DNA from: an uncultured Nitrospiraceae bacterium | GTDB lineage: Bacteria > Nitrospirota > Thermodesulfovibrionia > Thermodesulfovibrionales > SM23-35 | Length of the DNA stretch: 64,000 nucleotides | Reading direction: 5' to 3' | Assembly: GCA_937138415.1 (NCBI GenBank) | Contig: CAKZPA010000003.1 | Coordinates: 23,897 to 87,896 of the forward strand | Shown here: positions 18,847 through 26,886 of the stretch, in pieces | Numbering within the stretch: the stretch's first letter is position 1 | Layout: every line of letters begins with the position of its first letter | Position numbers and translations under genes: made by a program | The notes under the pieces: model-generated | What the model saw: only the letters and a program-made list of their open reading frames with translations | What the model was told of the DNA's origin: nothing | Database searches by the model: none

Positions 18847-19953
18847 ATGAAAAAAACGTTATTGCTCTTCTGTATGGCAGTGCTGCTGTCCTGCGCTTGC
18901 CAGAAGCGAGAGGATGTCGTGAAGATCGGTATGGCCGGCCCCATGACCGGCGACCAGGCAAAAATGGGAATGGATTTCAAGAACGGGGTGCTTCTCGCCG
19001 TGGACGAATGGAACAGCAGAGGGGGGGTTCTCGGGAAGAAAATCCTTCTCATCGTGAGCGACGATCAGCGCGATCCGAAGCAGGCGGTCGCCGTCGCGAA
19101 CAAGATGGTGAACGAAGGCGTGGTCGGGGTCATCGGTCACTTCAACTCGAGCTGTTCCATACCCGCCTCGGACGTTTACCACAGAGCGGGCATACCGATG
19201 ATCACGCCCGGCTCGACGAATCCCCAACTGACGGAGAAAGGGTACCGCAACGTCTTCAGGGTATGCGGCAGGGATGACCAACAGGGGAAGGTGGGCGCTG
19301 AATACGTCACGAAGATCCTCAAAGCGAAGCGCGTGGCCGTCCTCCATGACAAAACGACCTACGGGCAGGGTCTTGCCGATGAGTTCAAGAAATTCCTGGG
19401 CTCCGGCGTCGACGTCGTCTACTACGGAGGCATCGCGCAGGGCGACAAAGACTTCAAGATGGTTCTCACGACGGTGAAAACGAAAAATCCCGAGATCGTC
19501 TTTTTCGGTGGCATTTACCCAGAAGCCGGCCTTCTCGTGAAACAGGCGAGAGAACTCAGCTTGAATGCACCCTTCATGAGCGGTGACGGGACGATAGACA
19601 CAAAATTCATCGAAATCGCGGGCGCACAGGCAGCGGAGGGAACGTATCTTACCTTCAGCTCCGATCCCAACAACATTCCGACGGCGAAGGGGTTCATCGA
19701 GCGCTACCGGGCGAAATTCGGAGAAATCGGCCCATACTCCATCTACGCGTACGACGCGACGAATATCCTTCTGACGGCAATTCGCGAAGCGCGGAGTACC
19801 GACGGGAAACTGATCAGCGACACGCTTCACGCGCTCGAGTTCGACGGCGCCCTCGGAAAAATGAAGTTCGACGAAAAAGGAGACGTCACGGAATCCCCCT
19901 ATGTGGTATGGGTAACCCGCGACGGGAAATTCATCGAACATTGGAAACCATAA
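18847..19953 (+). CDS. LivK-type ABC transporter substrate-binding lipoprotein (orphan)
   Basis: 368 residues. The N-terminus MKKTLLLFCMAVLLSCACQ is a lipoprotein signal with an LLSC lipobox. The mature protein begins KIGMAGPMTGDQAKMG and continues with the type-1 periplasmic binding fold typical of branched-chain amino acid receptors (GVIGHFNSSCSIPASDVY, ITPGSTNPQLTEKG). The second ATG was chosen because GGGAGG is better spaced from it than from the GTG one codon earlier. No permease or ATPase genes are adjacent. The ligand is unknown. Confidence 0.88.
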   Translation: MKKTLLLFCMAVLLSCACQKREDVVKIGMAGPMTGDQAKMGMDFKNGVLLAVDEWNSRGGVLGKKILLIVSDDQRDPKQAVAVANKMVNEGVVGVIGHFNSSCSIPASDVYHRAGIPMITPGSTNPQLTEKGYRNVFRVCGRDDQQGKVGAEYVTKILKAKRVAVLHDKTTYGQGLADEFKKFLGSGVDVVYYGGIAQGDKDFKMVLTTVKTKNPEIVFFGGIYPEAGLLVKQARELSLNAPFMSGDGTIDTKFIEIAGAQAAEGTYLTFSSDPNNIPTAKGFIERYRAKFGEIGPYSIYAYDATNILLTAIREARSTDGKLISDTLHALEFDGALGKMKFDEKGDVTESPYVVWVTRDGKFIEHWKP

Positions 19954-20015
19954 GTGAAAAAAGACTTCCATTGTCATTGGTTACTGACTGTCGATACAAG
20001 AGGAGGTAGCACATC

Positions 20016-20531
20016 ATGGATATCATGAAAGCGGTCAAAGAGAGGCGAAGTATACGGGATTTCCAGAAGAAACCGATTCCCGACGACCTCGCGAAGAAGT
20101 TAATGGAAGCCCTGATATGGGCACCGAGCGCCGGCAATCTTCAATCGCGGAAGTTCTATTTCGTTCTGAACGACTCCGTCAAAAGAATGCTCGCGCGCGC
20201 GGCTTTGAATCAGAATTTCATCGCCGAGGCACCGCTCGTGATCGTCGGTTGCGCCGACAGGAGAATATCCTCCAAATACGGCGACCGCGGCGTGGACCTG
20301 TACATGATCCAAGACGTTGCCGTCAGCATCATGGGCATGATGCTCGTCGCGCACGAGAACGGTCTCGGTTCCACCTGGGTCGGTGCCTTCCACGAGAAGG
20401 ACGTCGCCAAGATCTTGCAGCTGCCGGCGCATCTGCGGCCCGTCGCCATCGTTCCCGTGGGATATCCATCGAAGATACCCTCCCCTCCTCCGAGGGTGTC
20501 ACTACGAGAAGCAGTGGAGGTCATAGAATGA
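20016..20531 (+). CDS. Nitroreductase-family FMN oxidoreductase
   Basis: 171 residues starting MDIMKAVKERRSIRDFQKKP, the N-terminal FMN-binding pattern of the family, followed by ALIWAPSAGNLQSRKF and a C-terminal GSTWVGAFHEKDVAKIL segment. Family members use NAD(P)H and FMN on varied substrates; the reaction here is unknown. An AGAGGAGG ribosome site is present. It overlaps the phosphofructokinase start by four bases. Confidence 0.88.
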   Translation: MDIMKAVKERRSIRDFQKKPIPDDLAKKLMEALIWAPSAGNLQSRKFYFVLNDSVKRMLARAALNQNFIAEAPLVIVGCADRRISSKYGDRGVDLYMIQDVAVSIMGMMLVAHENGLGSTWVGAFHEKDVAKILQLPAHLRPVAIVPVGYPSKIPSPPPRVSLREAVEVIE

Positions 20532-21607
20532 AGATTGCGGTCAATACGGGCGGTGGCGATGCCCCGGGGCTGAATGCCGTCATTCGGAGCGTCGTCCTCG
20601 CCGCCAACCGAAAAGGCTGGGAGGTGTACGGGATTAAATACGGGTACCGGGGCCTTCTCGACACGAAACAGATAGTGAGGCTCACGCCCGAATACGTCTG
20701 GGACATCACAAATATCGGCGGCACGATCCTCGGTACGGCAATCAAAGGGGACCCGTTCAATTTCCCCATGGCAACGATTGATGGGACGTACGTCGAGACG
20801 GATATTTCGGATACCATCATTTCCAACTTCAAGGCGCTCGGCTTCGATGCGCTCATCGCGATCGGCGGAGACGGGAGTCTTCGCATTGCCAGCAAATTTT
20901 TGAAGAAAGGGTTGCCGATCATCGGGGTCCCGAAGACCATCGATAACGACATCAGTTCGACCGACTTCACCTTTGGCTTCGACACCGCCGTCAATACCGC
21001 CACCGAAGCGATCGACAAACTGCATACGACCGCAAAATCACACGACCGGGTCATGGTCGTCGAGGTGATGGGAAGATACGTGGGCTGGATTGCCTTGCAC
21101 TCCGGCATTTCCGGATCCGCGGACGTCATCCTCATTCCCGAGATACCCTTCGACATCGAGAAAGTCTGCAACAAGGTCAGGCAGCGCGCGCTTATCGGCC
21201 AGGACTATTCGATCGTCGTCGTCGCGGAGGGCGCAAAACCGGTCGGAGGGGACGTCACCGTCCTCGAGCAGGCACCAGTCGGCGGAGAGGTCAGGCTCGG
21301 GGGGATAGGCCGAAAAGTTGCCGACGCAATCGGGAGGATGACGGGGAAGGAAACGAGGCACATCGTCCTCGGACATCTCCAGAGGGGAGGCGCTCCGACG
21401 ACATTCGATCGGCTCCTCGCCCTGAGGTTCGGCGTCGCAGCGGTCAATCTCGCGGAAGCCGGAAAGTTTGGCTACATGGCAGCTCTCCGTTCAACGGAAA
21501 TCGTCTGCGTGCCCATAGAGGAAGCGATCGGTCAGATGAAGTCCGTTTCGCCGGACTCGGATATCGTTCAGACGGCGCGCTCGCTCGGCATCAGCTTCGG
21601 GGACTGA
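20528..21607 (+). CDS. pfkA: 6-phosphofructokinase (group III-like)
   Basis: 359 residues from the ATG overlapping the nitroreductase stop; the long ORF call begins in that gene. Motifs: MKIAVNTGGGDAPGLNAVIR, IAIGGDGSLRIASKF, PKTIDNDISSTDFTFGFDTA, VMVVEVMGRYVGWIAL. GGDG at the phosphate-donor site favours ATP over pyrophosphate, while Lys in PKTIDND is the residue seen in pyrophosphate-dependent and group III mixed enzymes. Donor use therefore needs testing. It converges with rluD, overlapping it by 17 bp. Confidence 0.9.
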   Translation: MKIAVNTGGGDAPGLNAVIRSVVLAANRKGWEVYGIKYGYRGLLDTKQIVRLTPEYVWDITNIGGTILGTAIKGDPFNFPMATIDGTYVETDISDTIISNFKALGFDALIAIGGDGSLRIASKFLKKGLPIIGVPKTIDNDISSTDFTFGFDTAVNTATEAIDKLHTTAKSHDRVMVVEVMGRYVGWIALHSGISGSADVILIPEIPFDIEKVCNKVRQRALIGQDYSIVVVAEGAKPVGGDVTVLEQAPVGGEVRLGGIGRKVADAIGRMTGKETRHIVLGHLQRGGAPTTFDRLLALRFGVAAVNLAEAGKFGYMAALRSTEIVCVPIEEAIGQMKSVSPDSDIVQTARSLGISFGD

Positions 21608-22535
21608 CGATCCGAAGTTCCTCTATTGTGCACGACATGTCCTCGGGCGGTGGGCTTGAAAATTCCATGTACTGACCCGTGACCGGATGGACGAACCCCA
21701 GCAGCGCTGCATGGAGCATCTGACGGGGAACGTGGAGCAGTCCCTTCCCCCTGATGGCGAGCGATACCTTTCTCCCGTATGTCCTGTCGCCGACGACCGG
21801 ATGGCCGATTGCGGCGAAGTGGACTCTGATTTGATGCGTCCTTCCGGTTCCGAGCGTGACCCCGATCAGTGTCGCGGCACCGAATCGCTTGAGCACCTTC
21901 CACGAGGTCCACGCCTCTTTCCCCCTCTTCGTCCTCGTCGACATCTTTTTCCTGTCGGTTAGTGAGCGGCCGATTTCGAGGTCGATGGTGCCTTCGTCCC
22001 CTCTCAAGTCGCCAAAGACGAGCGCCCGGTAGCTTCTCCGAATGCTCCGCCTTTGAAACTGCCCGACGAGGCTATAGTAGGCATAGTCATCCAGGGCAAC
22101 GACCATAACGCCCGACGTATCCTTGTCGAGCCTGTGAACCACGCCCGGTCTGAGAGGCGCTCCCACGGACGCGAAGTGGTCGCAGACCGACGCGAGCGCG
22201 TTCATCAACGTCCCGCGTGCGTGCCCCGCCGCCGGGTAGACAACCATGCCAGGGGGCTTGTTTACAACGATTAACTGATCGTCTCGATAGAGGATATCGA
22301 GGGGTATAGGCTCCGGGACGAGGACCCCGGCCGTCTTTTCGCCGAACTCGATGACGACGACGTCATTTCCTCTCACCCTGTAGCTGGCCGCGACCTCTGT
22401 GCCGTTGACGAGTACGTCACGGTTCCCGATCATTTTTTGGATCTGCGAGCGGCTGACTTTCGTCTTCCGGGCGAGGAAGAGATCGATCCGCTCGCCTGCT
22501 TCCGCAGGATGAATAACGATCTGTTCTCGCCGCAT
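21591..22535 (-). CDS. rluD: RluD-family 23S rRNA pseudouridine synthase
   Basis: 314 residues. An N-terminal S4 domain (RIDLFLARKTKVSRSQIQKMI) is followed by the catalytic domain with VVNKPPGMVVYPAAGH and the RLDKDTSG motif containing the catalytic Asp, then GRTHQIRVHFAAIGHPVVGD. This matches RluD/RluC-type enzymes that pseudouridylate large-subunit rRNA. The exact target sites are inferred from family only. No lspA lies upstream, unlike many genomes. Confidence 0.9.
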   Translation of the reverse strand: MRREQIVIHPAEAGERIDLFLARKTKVSRSQIQKMIGNRDVLVNGTEVAASYRVRGNDVVVIEFGEKTAGVLVPEPIPLDILYRDDQLIVVNKPPGMVVYPAAGHARGTLMNALASVCDHFASVGAPLRPGVVHRLDKDTSGVMVVALDDYAYYSLVGQFQRRSIRRSYRALVFGDLRGDEGTIDLEIGRSLTDRKKMSTRTKRGKEAWTSWKVLKRFGAATLIGVTLGTGRTHQIRVHFAAIGHPVVGDRTYGRKVSLAIRGKGLLHVPRQMLHAALLGFVHPVTGQYMEFSSPPPEDMSCTIEELRIVSPRS

Positions 22536-22644
22536 GAACGATCAACCCCCGCAAATGCACGAGAAGAGTGCGGCTTTTCTAAGAACAATTATGTTTCGAT
22601 ACGGATAATCTCTCGCCGTCATCGAATGAAAGAACGTTTCGTCT

Positions 22645-22677
22645 GACAGGGCGGATTTGCCGAGCGAAAGCTCTGTC
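22645..22677. other. Compact paired element in the rluD-trmJ spacer
   Basis: Within the 22536-22772 spacer, GACAG and CTGTC enclose two small hairpins, GGC-GGATTT-GCC and GAGC-GAAA-GCTC (a GNRA loop). The arrangement resembles a small three-way RNA fold. It does not match a riboswitch class I know, and the strand is unclear. Nothing else is seen in the spacer. Confidence 0.25.
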
Positions 22678-22772
22678 TGTACTTTCCCGTGGCATCTCAT
22701 CACCCTCGCGACCCGTTCATCTACCGCTCACCGCCTGTGACGTTCGGTCGAGTATCGCGCCGGCTCCCGATG

Positions 22773-23495
22773 TCAGCGGCATATCTTCCGTTCCACCTGC
22801 GCGCAGATGCCGTAGAGCATGTTCATCTCCCACTCGGTCAGTCCGGCCCTTGCGATGAGGCGCGCGAGGTTCTTCATGATCTTCGCTTCGAGGTCCGTGT
22901 TTCCGCGAGGAATGTATTCGAGCAGCTTGAGCGTCGACTCGACCCTCCCGTAGAAATGCTGAAGTTTCTCCTGCGTTACCAGCTTCGGCAGTGACGCGCC
23001 CCACACGCCTTGGGTCAATTCATACGCGACGAGCATGACGCTCTGCGCGAGATTGAGAGATGGCGCCGCCGCATCGGACGGTATGGTGACGAGCAGACCG
23101 CACCTGTTCACTTCACTGTTGGTGAGTCCGTTTCGCTCCCTTCCGAACACGATCGCAACCTTGTTCTTCGCCGCTACCGAAACGATCCTTTCGACGCCGT
23201 CTCTGAGAGGAAGGATCAATCCCCTTCGCCTTCCGAGCCTCCGCGTCGTCCCGACAATCAGGTGTTTGTCGCGGATCGCGCCATCGAAGGTTGCGTGCAC
23301 CCTCGCCTGTTTGAGAATCTCATAGCCCTGACACGCCATCCACCGCGCCTCCCTTGTCCGAAACCGGACAGGGTTCACCAACTCGAGATTCCTGAACCCC
23401 ATATTGAGCAGGGCTCTCCCGGCAGCCCCGACATTTCCGGGTTCCCGGGGTTCGACAAGGATGAAGGAGACGTTCTCTTTCCATGACGGATTCAT
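22773..23495 (-). CDS. trmJ: TrmJ-like tRNA/rRNA 2'-O-methyltransferase (SpoU/SPOUT)
   Basis: 240 residues from MNPSWKENVSFILVEPREPGNVGAAGR. SPOUT motifs are present: NVGAAGRALLNMGF, VAIVFGRERNGLTNSEVNRC and IPSDAAAPSLNLAQSVMLVAYEL. The C-terminal helices (LQHFYGRVESTLKLLEYI) match TrmJ, which methylates tRNA position 32. The downstream ATG was chosen over two upstream ones because a consensus -10 box ends 10 nt before it, so the transcript would be leaderless or nearly so. Confidence 0.87.
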   Translation of the reverse strand: MNPSWKENVSFILVEPREPGNVGAAGRALLNMGFRNLELVNPVRFRTREARWMACQGYEILKQARVHATFDGAIRDKHLIVGTTRRLGRRRGLILPLRDGVERIVSVAAKNKVAIVFGRERNGLTNSEVNRCGLLVTIPSDAAAPSLNLAQSVMLVAYELTQGVWGASLPKLVTQEKLQHFYGRVESTLKLLEYIPRGNTDLEAKIMKNLARLIARAGLTEWEMNMLYGICAQVERKICR

Positions 23496-23505
23496 GCCGA
23501 TAGCC

Positions 23506-23511
23506 ATTATA
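23506..23511 (-). promoter_or_regulatory. -10 box of trmJ, close to the start codon
   Basis: TATAAT on the minus strand, 10 nt before the chosen ATG. The -35 region is weak (CTGTGA at a suitable distance). It overlaps the alternative upstream ATGs, which argues against them. Confidence 0.45.
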
Positions 23512-24055
23512 CCAGAAGGCACGTTCTCGTCACAGATCGTTCGTTGATTGCGAAGACGGGCTTGCAGTATACTGATGCATCGACCGTTTCACGCGCTAAC
23601 ACTTTTCATTCATAAATTTCGGGCGATGGTGAGAGGACGTAGTGTTCGAGCGGGTTTATTGTGCCGGTGTTCAAATACTGTGCATTCGATACTAACGGGG
23701 CACAATCGCCTCGCAGGCCCTCCGATCTCCATCGGGGGGCCGAGAACGGGCGAGAATACCCCGTCCCGTCTCGTGAAGGTATGGATAATCTGGGCCAAGG
23801 GGAATTGGCACATGTCCGGGTCCGTCGACAACGTCGAGCATTGCTGATGCCGATGTATCGTCCTGAGCCTGCCGAAGGACCCGCCAAGGGCCTGCAGGCA
23901 TATCCATCGCACGTTGTCGCCAAATGCGGGTCGTAGACGACATGAGCCGCCATCCCCGACCCGATTTGGGAACCTGGTTTTCACTATTGTCCGATTTGTC
24001 CGGGCGATGACAAACGTCCACACGACCGAAACACGTGTACCCGAAAGGAGCGCAT
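23512..24055. other. Gene-free 0.54-kb spacer with hairpins
   Basis: No convincing coding frame; ORFs in the track are short and compositionally random. It contains a strong 11-bp hairpin (23716-23741, GGCCCTCCGAT with a CTCC loop), a second weaker inverted repeat (ACGGG/CCCGT) just after it, and a REP-like sequence at 23860-23880. A structured RNA is possible but unproven. Confidence 0.5.
23860..23880. repeat. REP-like dispersed repeat
   Basis: GTCCTGAGCCTGCCGAAGGA plus one C, with GTCCT/AGGAC ends. It is a variant of the GTCCTTCGACAGGCTCAGGAC-type intergenic repeat found in many bacterial genomes; the antisense translation LRQAQDD is its usual fingerprint. Only one copy is seen in this window. 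Confidence 0.5.
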
Positions 24056-24607
24056 ATGGAAAAGTTCTTTCTCGAAAGGAATTCCGCCGCCCTCGTCATC
24101 ATCGACATCCAGGAGCGTCTCGCAGCCGTCATGAAGATGAAAGACGCGGTCGTCAACAACTGTCTTCACCTCATCGAGCTTGCGAAAATGTACTCGATCC
24201 CGATCATTCTCACCGAACAGTACCCGAAAGGTTTGGGACCGACCGTGGAACCATTACGCGCCGCTCTGCCCGACGTGCAGCCGATCGAGAAACTGGCCTT
24301 CAGTTGCTGTGACGAACCCTCGTTCCTCGACGCGATCAGAGGCATCGGGAGGACGTCTCTTATCGTCACGGGGATGGAAACCCATATCTGCGTCCTCCAG
24401 ACGAGCATCGGCCTTCTCAGGGAAGGTTACAGTGTCCATCTCGTGAAGGACGCCGTGTGCTCGAGGACGAAGGAGAATTGGAAGGTTGCCTGCGAATTCA
24501 TCCGAGATGCGGGAGGGGTTATCACCTGCACGGAAACGGTCCTTTTCCAGCTCCTCAAGGTTGCGGGCACAGAAGAATTTAAAGCCATTTCGAAGAGAAT
24601 TAAATGA
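24056..24607 (+). CDS. Isochorismatase-family cysteine hydrolase
   Basis: 183 residues starting MEKFFLERNSAALVIIDIQE after a GAAAGGAG ribosome site. The fold has the catalytic Asp in VIIDIQERL, a Lys region (IEKLAFSCC) and the nucleophile Cys in VTGMETHICVLQTSIGL. This is the YcaC/isochorismatase-like hydrolase pattern; the substrate (isochorismate, nicotinamide or other amide) is unknown. The stop overlaps the DUF2007 start (ATGA). Confidence 0.87.
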   Translation: MEKFFLERNSAALVIIDIQERLAAVMKMKDAVVNNCLHLIELAKMYSIPIILTEQYPKGLGPTVEPLRAALPDVQPIEKLAFSCCDEPSFLDAIRGIGRTSLIVTGMETHICVLQTSIGLLREGYSVHLVKDAVCSRTKENWKVACEFIRDAGGVITCTETVLFQLLKVAGTEEFKAISKRIK

Positions 24608-24849
24608 CTCCCATGGGCGGTGAATGGGTCGAGGTCTCTATTACATACGACCCCCTCGAGGCGGAGATGATCAGAGACGTCCTCGAGAGCGGGGGTATCC
24701 CTGTCGTTCTCCGCTCGTCGAAAGTAACCCCGTACCCGGTGAATATCGGAAAAATGGGCGAGATAAGAATCCTGGTGCGGAAGGAAGACCGGGAAGCGGC
24801 CGAAGAAGCGCTACAGGCGGAGACGGAAAAGACTACCGAAGATACCTGA
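24604..24849 (+). CDS. DUF2007 small protein
   Basis: 81 residues: WVEVSITYDPLEAEMIRDVLESGGIPVVLRS followed by GEIRILVRKEDREAAEEAL. This is the ferredoxin-like alpha/beta fold of the DUF2007 putative signal-transducing family, which resembles PII-like and ACT folds. Function is unknown. It is translationally coupled to the isochorismatase-like gene and overlaps a convergent nitroreductase by 17 bp. Confidence 0.82.
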   Translation: MTPMGGEWVEVSITYDPLEAEMIRDVLESGGIPVVLRSSKVTPYPVNIGKMGEIRILVRKEDREAAEEALQAETEKTTEDT

Positions 24850-25444
24850 CCTTCATTTCGAAAGGCTGTTTTTGAGGCCCCGCGACCGGCCGTTCTGGAT
24901 ACCCGACAGCGACCACCGCCATGAATTCTCCCCTCGGTTCACCCAGGAAGTGGAGTACTTCATCCTTGAGGAGGAATAAAATCCCCAGCCACACCGTTCC
25001 AATGCCCAGAGAAGTCGCTGCGAGGAGCATATTTTCCACCGCAGCCGCGGAACTCTGGATCTCCATGGTGCGGAAAAAATCCCGCGCCATGCCTTTTTCG
25101 ATTTCGAAGAGCTCTGTCCCGCGCTCGACGAGGTCGCCCGTATTCGCCACGGCGATGACGACGGGCGCACTCAGGATGCTCCGTGCCGCCATACGGAGCA
25201 AGGCAGACGCGGGTTTCGGAAATTCAGCCGACTTCGCCGTCACGAGCTGCGCCAGTTCCTGCTTCTTCGAACCGCGAATGACGATGAATTTCCACGGCTG
25301 CTGGTTGTGGGCAGATGGCGCTTCGTTCGCGGCACGAAGGAGAAGGGTGACAATCTCATCGGGCACATCCCGTTCAGAAAATCTCCGTACGCTCCGCCGC
25401 TTGCGGATCGCGTCTAACGTCTCATTGTGAGGGTACCCGGGCAA
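24833..25444 (-). CDS. Nitroreductase-family protein at the end of the nuo operon
   Basis: 203 residues, probable TTG start. LDAIRKRRSVRRFSERDVPDE and ANEAPSAHNQQPWKFIVI are the family's FMN-binding motifs; the C-terminal IGTVWLGILFLLKDEVLHFL segment is also typical. It begins 14 bp after nuoN on the same strand, so it is probably cotranscribed with complex I. Substrate is unknown. The start codon is the least certain point. Confidence 0.85.
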   Translation of the reverse strand: MPGYPHNETLDAIRKRRSVRRFSERDVPDEIVTLLLRAANEAPSAHNQQPWKFIVIRGSKKQELAQLVTAKSAEFPKPASALLRMAARSILSAPVVIAVANTGDLVERGTELFEIEKGMARDFFRTMEIQSSAAAVENMLLAATSLGIGTVWLGILFLLKDEVLHFLGEPRGEFMAVVAVGYPERPVAGPQKQPFEMKVRYLR

Positions 25445-25458
25445 AGAAGGGGCGTCTC

Positions 25459-26886
25459 TTAGAAGCCTTTGACCGCCATCCTCGCAAACTCAACAAGGGC
25501 TGTCGGGAATACGCCGATGATGAGGACTGCAGCGGTCGTAACCGCGAGGGCGACTCCGCTCGAGAAAGACGTGGAGAGACTGACCGTTACCTTCGGATCT
25601 CTCATGTACATGTACATGACAATCCTGAGGTAAAAGTATGCCGATATCGCGCTGAAGATCACCGCAACGACGACAAGCCACGTATACCCCGCGTTGACCG
25701 CCGCCATGAAGATATACAGTTTGCCGATAAAGCCGGCAGTCGGAGGGATTCCGGTGAGAGAGAACATAAAAATGAGCATGAGCGCCGCAGCCATTGGGTG
25801 GGTCTTTGAAAGTCCCTCATAGTCGTAGATACTGTCACCTTTGAACCCTTCGCTCCTCAGCATGATGATGACCGCAAACGCGCCGATGTTCATGAACGCG
25901 TAAATCATGAGGTAGTTCATCATGCTCGCGAGCCCTTCGTTGTTCGCGACGATGACGCCGAGCAGTGCGTACCCGGCATGCGCGATCGACGAATACGCGA
26001 GCATCCTCTTTATGTTCGTCTGCGCGAGCGCGATGATGTTCCCGACCGCCATCGTGAGGATGGCCAGGGGAATCAGAATGGTCACCCAGTCCACGCGTGC
26101 CGCCGCGAAGGCAACGAGGAAAACTCGCCCGATGACAGCGAAACCGGCCGCTTTGGGCCCGACCGACATGAACGCGGTAATCGAGGTGGGTGCTCCTTCG
26201 TACACGTCGGGTGCCCACATATGGAACGGGGCAGCGGCAATTTTGAATCCGAATGCGACCATCAGGAACAAGATCGAGAGCAGAAGAGAAACGTTGTCGT
26301 AGAGCCCGCGCTCGACGATAAAGGCTGCAATCCCCTTGAGGTCCGTCGTTCCGGTCAAACCGTAGACAATCGAGATACCGTAGAGAAGAAATCCTGATGA
26401 AAACGCGCCGAGCAGGAAATACTTCAACGCTGCTTCGTTGGACTTGATATCGTGCCTGATGAAACCGGCGAGGATATAAGTGCTGAGCGCCATGAGTTCG
26501 AGCCCGAGGTAGAGGACGATCAGGTCTCCCGCAGACGCCATAATCATCATGCCGATCGTCGAGAAGAGGATGAGGCTGTAATACTCCCCATAATTCACCC
26601 TCTCGATGGCAATGTACTTGATGGATATGAGGATGGAGAGGATGACATTGACGAAGAAGATGATCTTGAAAAACGTGCTGTACCCGTCGGAGATAAACAT
26701 CGTCCCGAACGTCTCACCGCGCGGACCGAGCAGCGTGAGCGCCACGAGAGCGACGCCCGCCATGCTGATGACCGCAACCGCCTCCTTCTTTTTGACCACG
26801 AGGTCGATCAGCATTACGAAGAGCGCAAGCGCCGTCATGAGGAGTTCCGGTACTATCGGCGTCAGATCGGGAAGCTGAAAATTCAT
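25459..26886 (-). CDS. nuoN: NADH-quinone oxidoreductase subunit N
   Basis: 475 residues, an antiporter-like proton-channel subunit with about 14 membrane helices. Motifs include LELMALSTYILAGF, the Lys-bearing MVAFGFKIAAAPFHMWAPDVYEGAPTS and NIKRMLAYSSIAHAGYALLG. It overlaps nuoM by four bases. It forms part of the proton-pumping arm of complex I in the inner membrane. Confidence 0.96.
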   Translation of the reverse strand: MNFQLPDLTPIVPELLMTALALFVMLIDLVVKKKEAVAVISMAGVALVALTLLGPRGETFGTMFISDGYSTFFKIIFFVNVILSILISIKYIAIERVNYGEYYSLILFSTIGMMIMASAGDLIVLYLGLELMALSTYILAGFIRHDIKSNEAALKYFLLGAFSSGFLLYGISIVYGLTGTTDLKGIAAFIVERGLYDNVSLLLSILFLMVAFGFKIAAAPFHMWAPDVYEGAPTSITAFMSVGPKAAGFAVIGRVFLVAFAAARVDWVTILIPLAILTMAVGNIIALAQTNIKRMLAYSSIAHAGYALLGVIVANNEGLASMMNYLMIYAFMNIGAFAVIIMLRSEGFKGDSIYDYEGLSKTHPMAAALMLIFMFSLTGIPPTAGFIGKLYIFMAAVNAGYTWLVVVAVIFSAISAYFYLRIVMYMYMRDPKVTVSLSTSFSSGVALAVTTAAVLIIGVFPTALVEFARMAVKGF

